Source: Mucidula mucida (Eukaryota > Basidiomycota > Agaricomycetes > Agaricales > Physalacriaceae). Taken from it: a DNA stretch of 20,265 nt. Below the pieces are notes generated by a model, which saw nothing but the letters and a program-made list of their open reading frames with translations, was not told where the DNA came from and did not search any database. The stretch lies in assembly GCA_015501055.1 (NCBI GenBank), contig JADNYV010000606.1, positions 1 through 20,265 of the forward strand, written 5' to 3'. Positions 18,878 to 20,265 of the stretch are shown one piece after another. The translations under genes were made by a program, and so were the position numbers. Positions within the stretch are counted from its first letter, which is position 1; each line of letters opens with the position of its first letter.

Positions 18878-19148
18878 GTGGCGATAAACGACGTGTTCAT
18901 CCAAAATCCTTACACTGGCCATCAAGAACTAACTACACTCGAAGCCGATGTACTCTGGGAGTACGCAAAGCACACACTGAACGTCAAACAGGTAGGTATA
19001 AAGCAGGCGACAATCCTTGATGAACTTCACTTGTTCAAGCGCGTAGCTCGCGACAAAATCGAAGACACTCAGGAAAGATCCTTATGAGATACTGCTGGCA
19101 AGCTGTAACGTAGCGATACCAAGCATATGGCAGATAGCTATTGGTTAG
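18878..19148 (+). pseudogene. DAD3: Truncated DASH-complex subunit Dad3-like gene
   Basis: Exons 18878-18991 and 19047-19148 with a 55-nt GT-AG intron, in frame, 71 codons. The first exon contains NPYTGHQELTTLEADVLWEY, then AKHTLNVKQ; exon 2 continues LATKSKTLRKDPYEILLAS. This is the N-terminal and central pattern of Dad3, a small (about 90 aa) subunit of the DASH/Dam1 ring that couples kinetochores to microtubules. Two defects are seen: the codon where the start is expected is GTG (18878), preceded by an in-frame TGA at 18848 with no ATG between; and after LAS the protein diverges to CNVAIPSIWQIAIG, so the conserved KMGLVLTLFKASVW-like tail is absent. It is probably a duplicated fragment, with an intact copy expected elsewhere. 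A short upstream exon giving the start cannot be ruled out. Confidence 0.7.
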
Positions 19149-19901
19149 CTATGAGCACAACGTATAGAGCGCATTGAGATACGCGACGTCAAACTCCACT
19201 GGCTAAGGGCGCTGCGAGCGAGTTTAGAAGAACCGTGATGTTGAAGGCGCCCGATTCGTGTGCGTTCTTCCATTGTCGATGACTGTATTCAGTTCTGATA
19301 CTAGATCCCCGTAGACATCTTCGGGAACTACTCGGACACGAATAGATATCAGTCCAGGCGGCTAGTAGAGTAAACGTCTGATCCTGAGCCTAGCCTTCCA
19401 TCGAACGAACAGATTCACATCGCGGTTCGTGCGTATCTGCTCTTTGAAACACTGAGATTTACTTGGTAAGACCAACTATGGACCCTCGTTCCATCGGCAG
19501 TAGGTGTCAAAATAGTCACCGTGCCACAAGATTAGCACTTCAGCTGGACAGAATCAACGTTACTGTCACAAATCCCACGTGAGTATGAGTCACGAACAGT
19601 TATCATAAGCTAGAAAAGAGAACGGGACTGGTGATCTTGTTTCTTTTGATGCTCAATCATGTCCAGTACAAAGCGTCTATTTGGGGCGTTATCAACGAGA
19701 AACAGAGTCAAAGAATATCATAATCCACTGCGTTAGGGACGAACTCTTTAGGAAGTTTTGAAGCGCCTGACTTTGACGCGTCGGCACACGGACTCTTGAC
19801 GCAAACTCTTACGTCCGGTCTACATGTCGTTGACTGCTCCTGTAGTCCATCTCCCGGACAGTGCAGTAACTAGCCAGTGGAGTTTGACGTCGTGTAACTC
19901 A
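19149..19901. other. Spacer between the Dad3 relic and unit III
   Basis: About 750 bases with stops in all frames at short intervals. No gene or repeat was recognised. Confidence 0.45.
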
Positions 19902-20265
19902 GCAGACACGTTCTGCTCAATCCAGCAAACTCTCGTACAAGAAGCTCCATGGAAAACCGAACTCGTTATTCATATAGATATATCAGAATGAGTGAATTAA
20001 ATAGTATTAAACGTTCACACCGCGGTATGTGCGCATCTGGGCCTGCAGCCGGTCAATCTGGCCCGGCGTGAACTCGGTGCTGCAGGCATCGTCTGAGTAA
20101 TCCATGTAATTGTCTACACAAATCTGCATGAGACACAATCAACAAGGATTGAGGAGTGCTTACGGATTGGGTCAAGGCCTGGAGCGTCGCAGGTATCCTT
20201 ACGTTCCGGGCATCCAAACGCTATGAGCCGATCAGTCAAACTTGGAAAGCTTGCAAGTCGCGGGA
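19902..20265. repeat. Tandem segmental duplication, unit III (left part only)
   Basis: Starts gcagacacgttctgctcaat exactly as unit I and continues collinear with units I and II to the window edge. The coding part resembles unit II, while the 3' flank resembles unit I. Confidence 0.8.
20007..20265 (-). CDS. Secreted M43 (pappalysin-like) metalloprotease, copy III, partial
   Basis: Only the 3' end is in the window. Exons are 20220-20164 and 20113-20007, joined by a 50-nt intron, with a further intron running off the right edge. The visible protein is FGCPERKDTC, DAPGLDPI, then HNYMDY (third-ligand/Met-turn region), SDDAC, and ends RTYRGVNV with TAA at 20009-20007. No stop or shift is seen, and the acceptor gtgtag is kept, giving the family-standard HNYMDY. 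This may be the functional source copy, but the zinc motif and start lie outside the window. Confidence 0.75.

Overview
The window looks like nuclear DNA of a mushroom-type basidiomycete (Agaricomycetes). The evidence is dense introns of about 44-57 nt with GT/GC donors and AG acceptors, an F-box/leucine-rich-repeat gene of the kind expanded in these fungi, fungal M43 metalloprotease copies, and a DASH-complex Dad3 relic. It reads as a duplication-rich, gene-poor accessory region. No RNA gene, CRISPR array or bacterial-type operon was seen. All gene models come from reading splice sites and frames by eye; no database search was possible.

Layout. (1) 0.5-2.9 kb, minus strand: an F-box protein gene with one in-frame stop, followed by a second partial copy of its 3' end. 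(2) 4.4-11.4 kb: three paralogous genes (A and B on plus, C on minus) for an N-terminally membrane-anchored, kinase-like protein. They share intron positions but differ in detail: A and C use a GC-AG intron where B has GT-AG; A has lost the end of one exon and reads through the following intron in frame; A and C share a promoter palindrome and E-box that B lacks. An exact 86-bp direct repeat brackets A and B. (3) 11.7-12.2 kb, minus: a decayed APH/choline-kinase-like fragment. (4) 12.5-14.0 kb, minus: the most unusual gene, five in-frame homeodomain-like repeats. Each of its four introns splits a recognition helix at the same codon position and phase, and a sixth, broken repeat lies downstream. 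(5) 14.2-20.3 kb, minus: a tandem segmental duplication carrying three copies of a secreted pappalysin-type (M43) metalloprotease gene. Copy I has lost its signal peptide and first exon, copy II carries about six single-base deletions, and copy III runs off the window end with an intact visible part. A 243-bp MITE sits upstream of copy I only. (6) 18.9-19.1 kb, plus: a truncated Dad3-like gene between metalloprotease copies II and III.

The genes show no common pathway. The shared theme is local duplication followed by divergence: F-box tail, kinase trio, homeodomain exons and metalloprotease units. The best candidate for something undescribed is the multi-homeodomain gene, built from symmetric phase-2 exons and lacking the usual Asn at homeodomain position 51 in every repeat.
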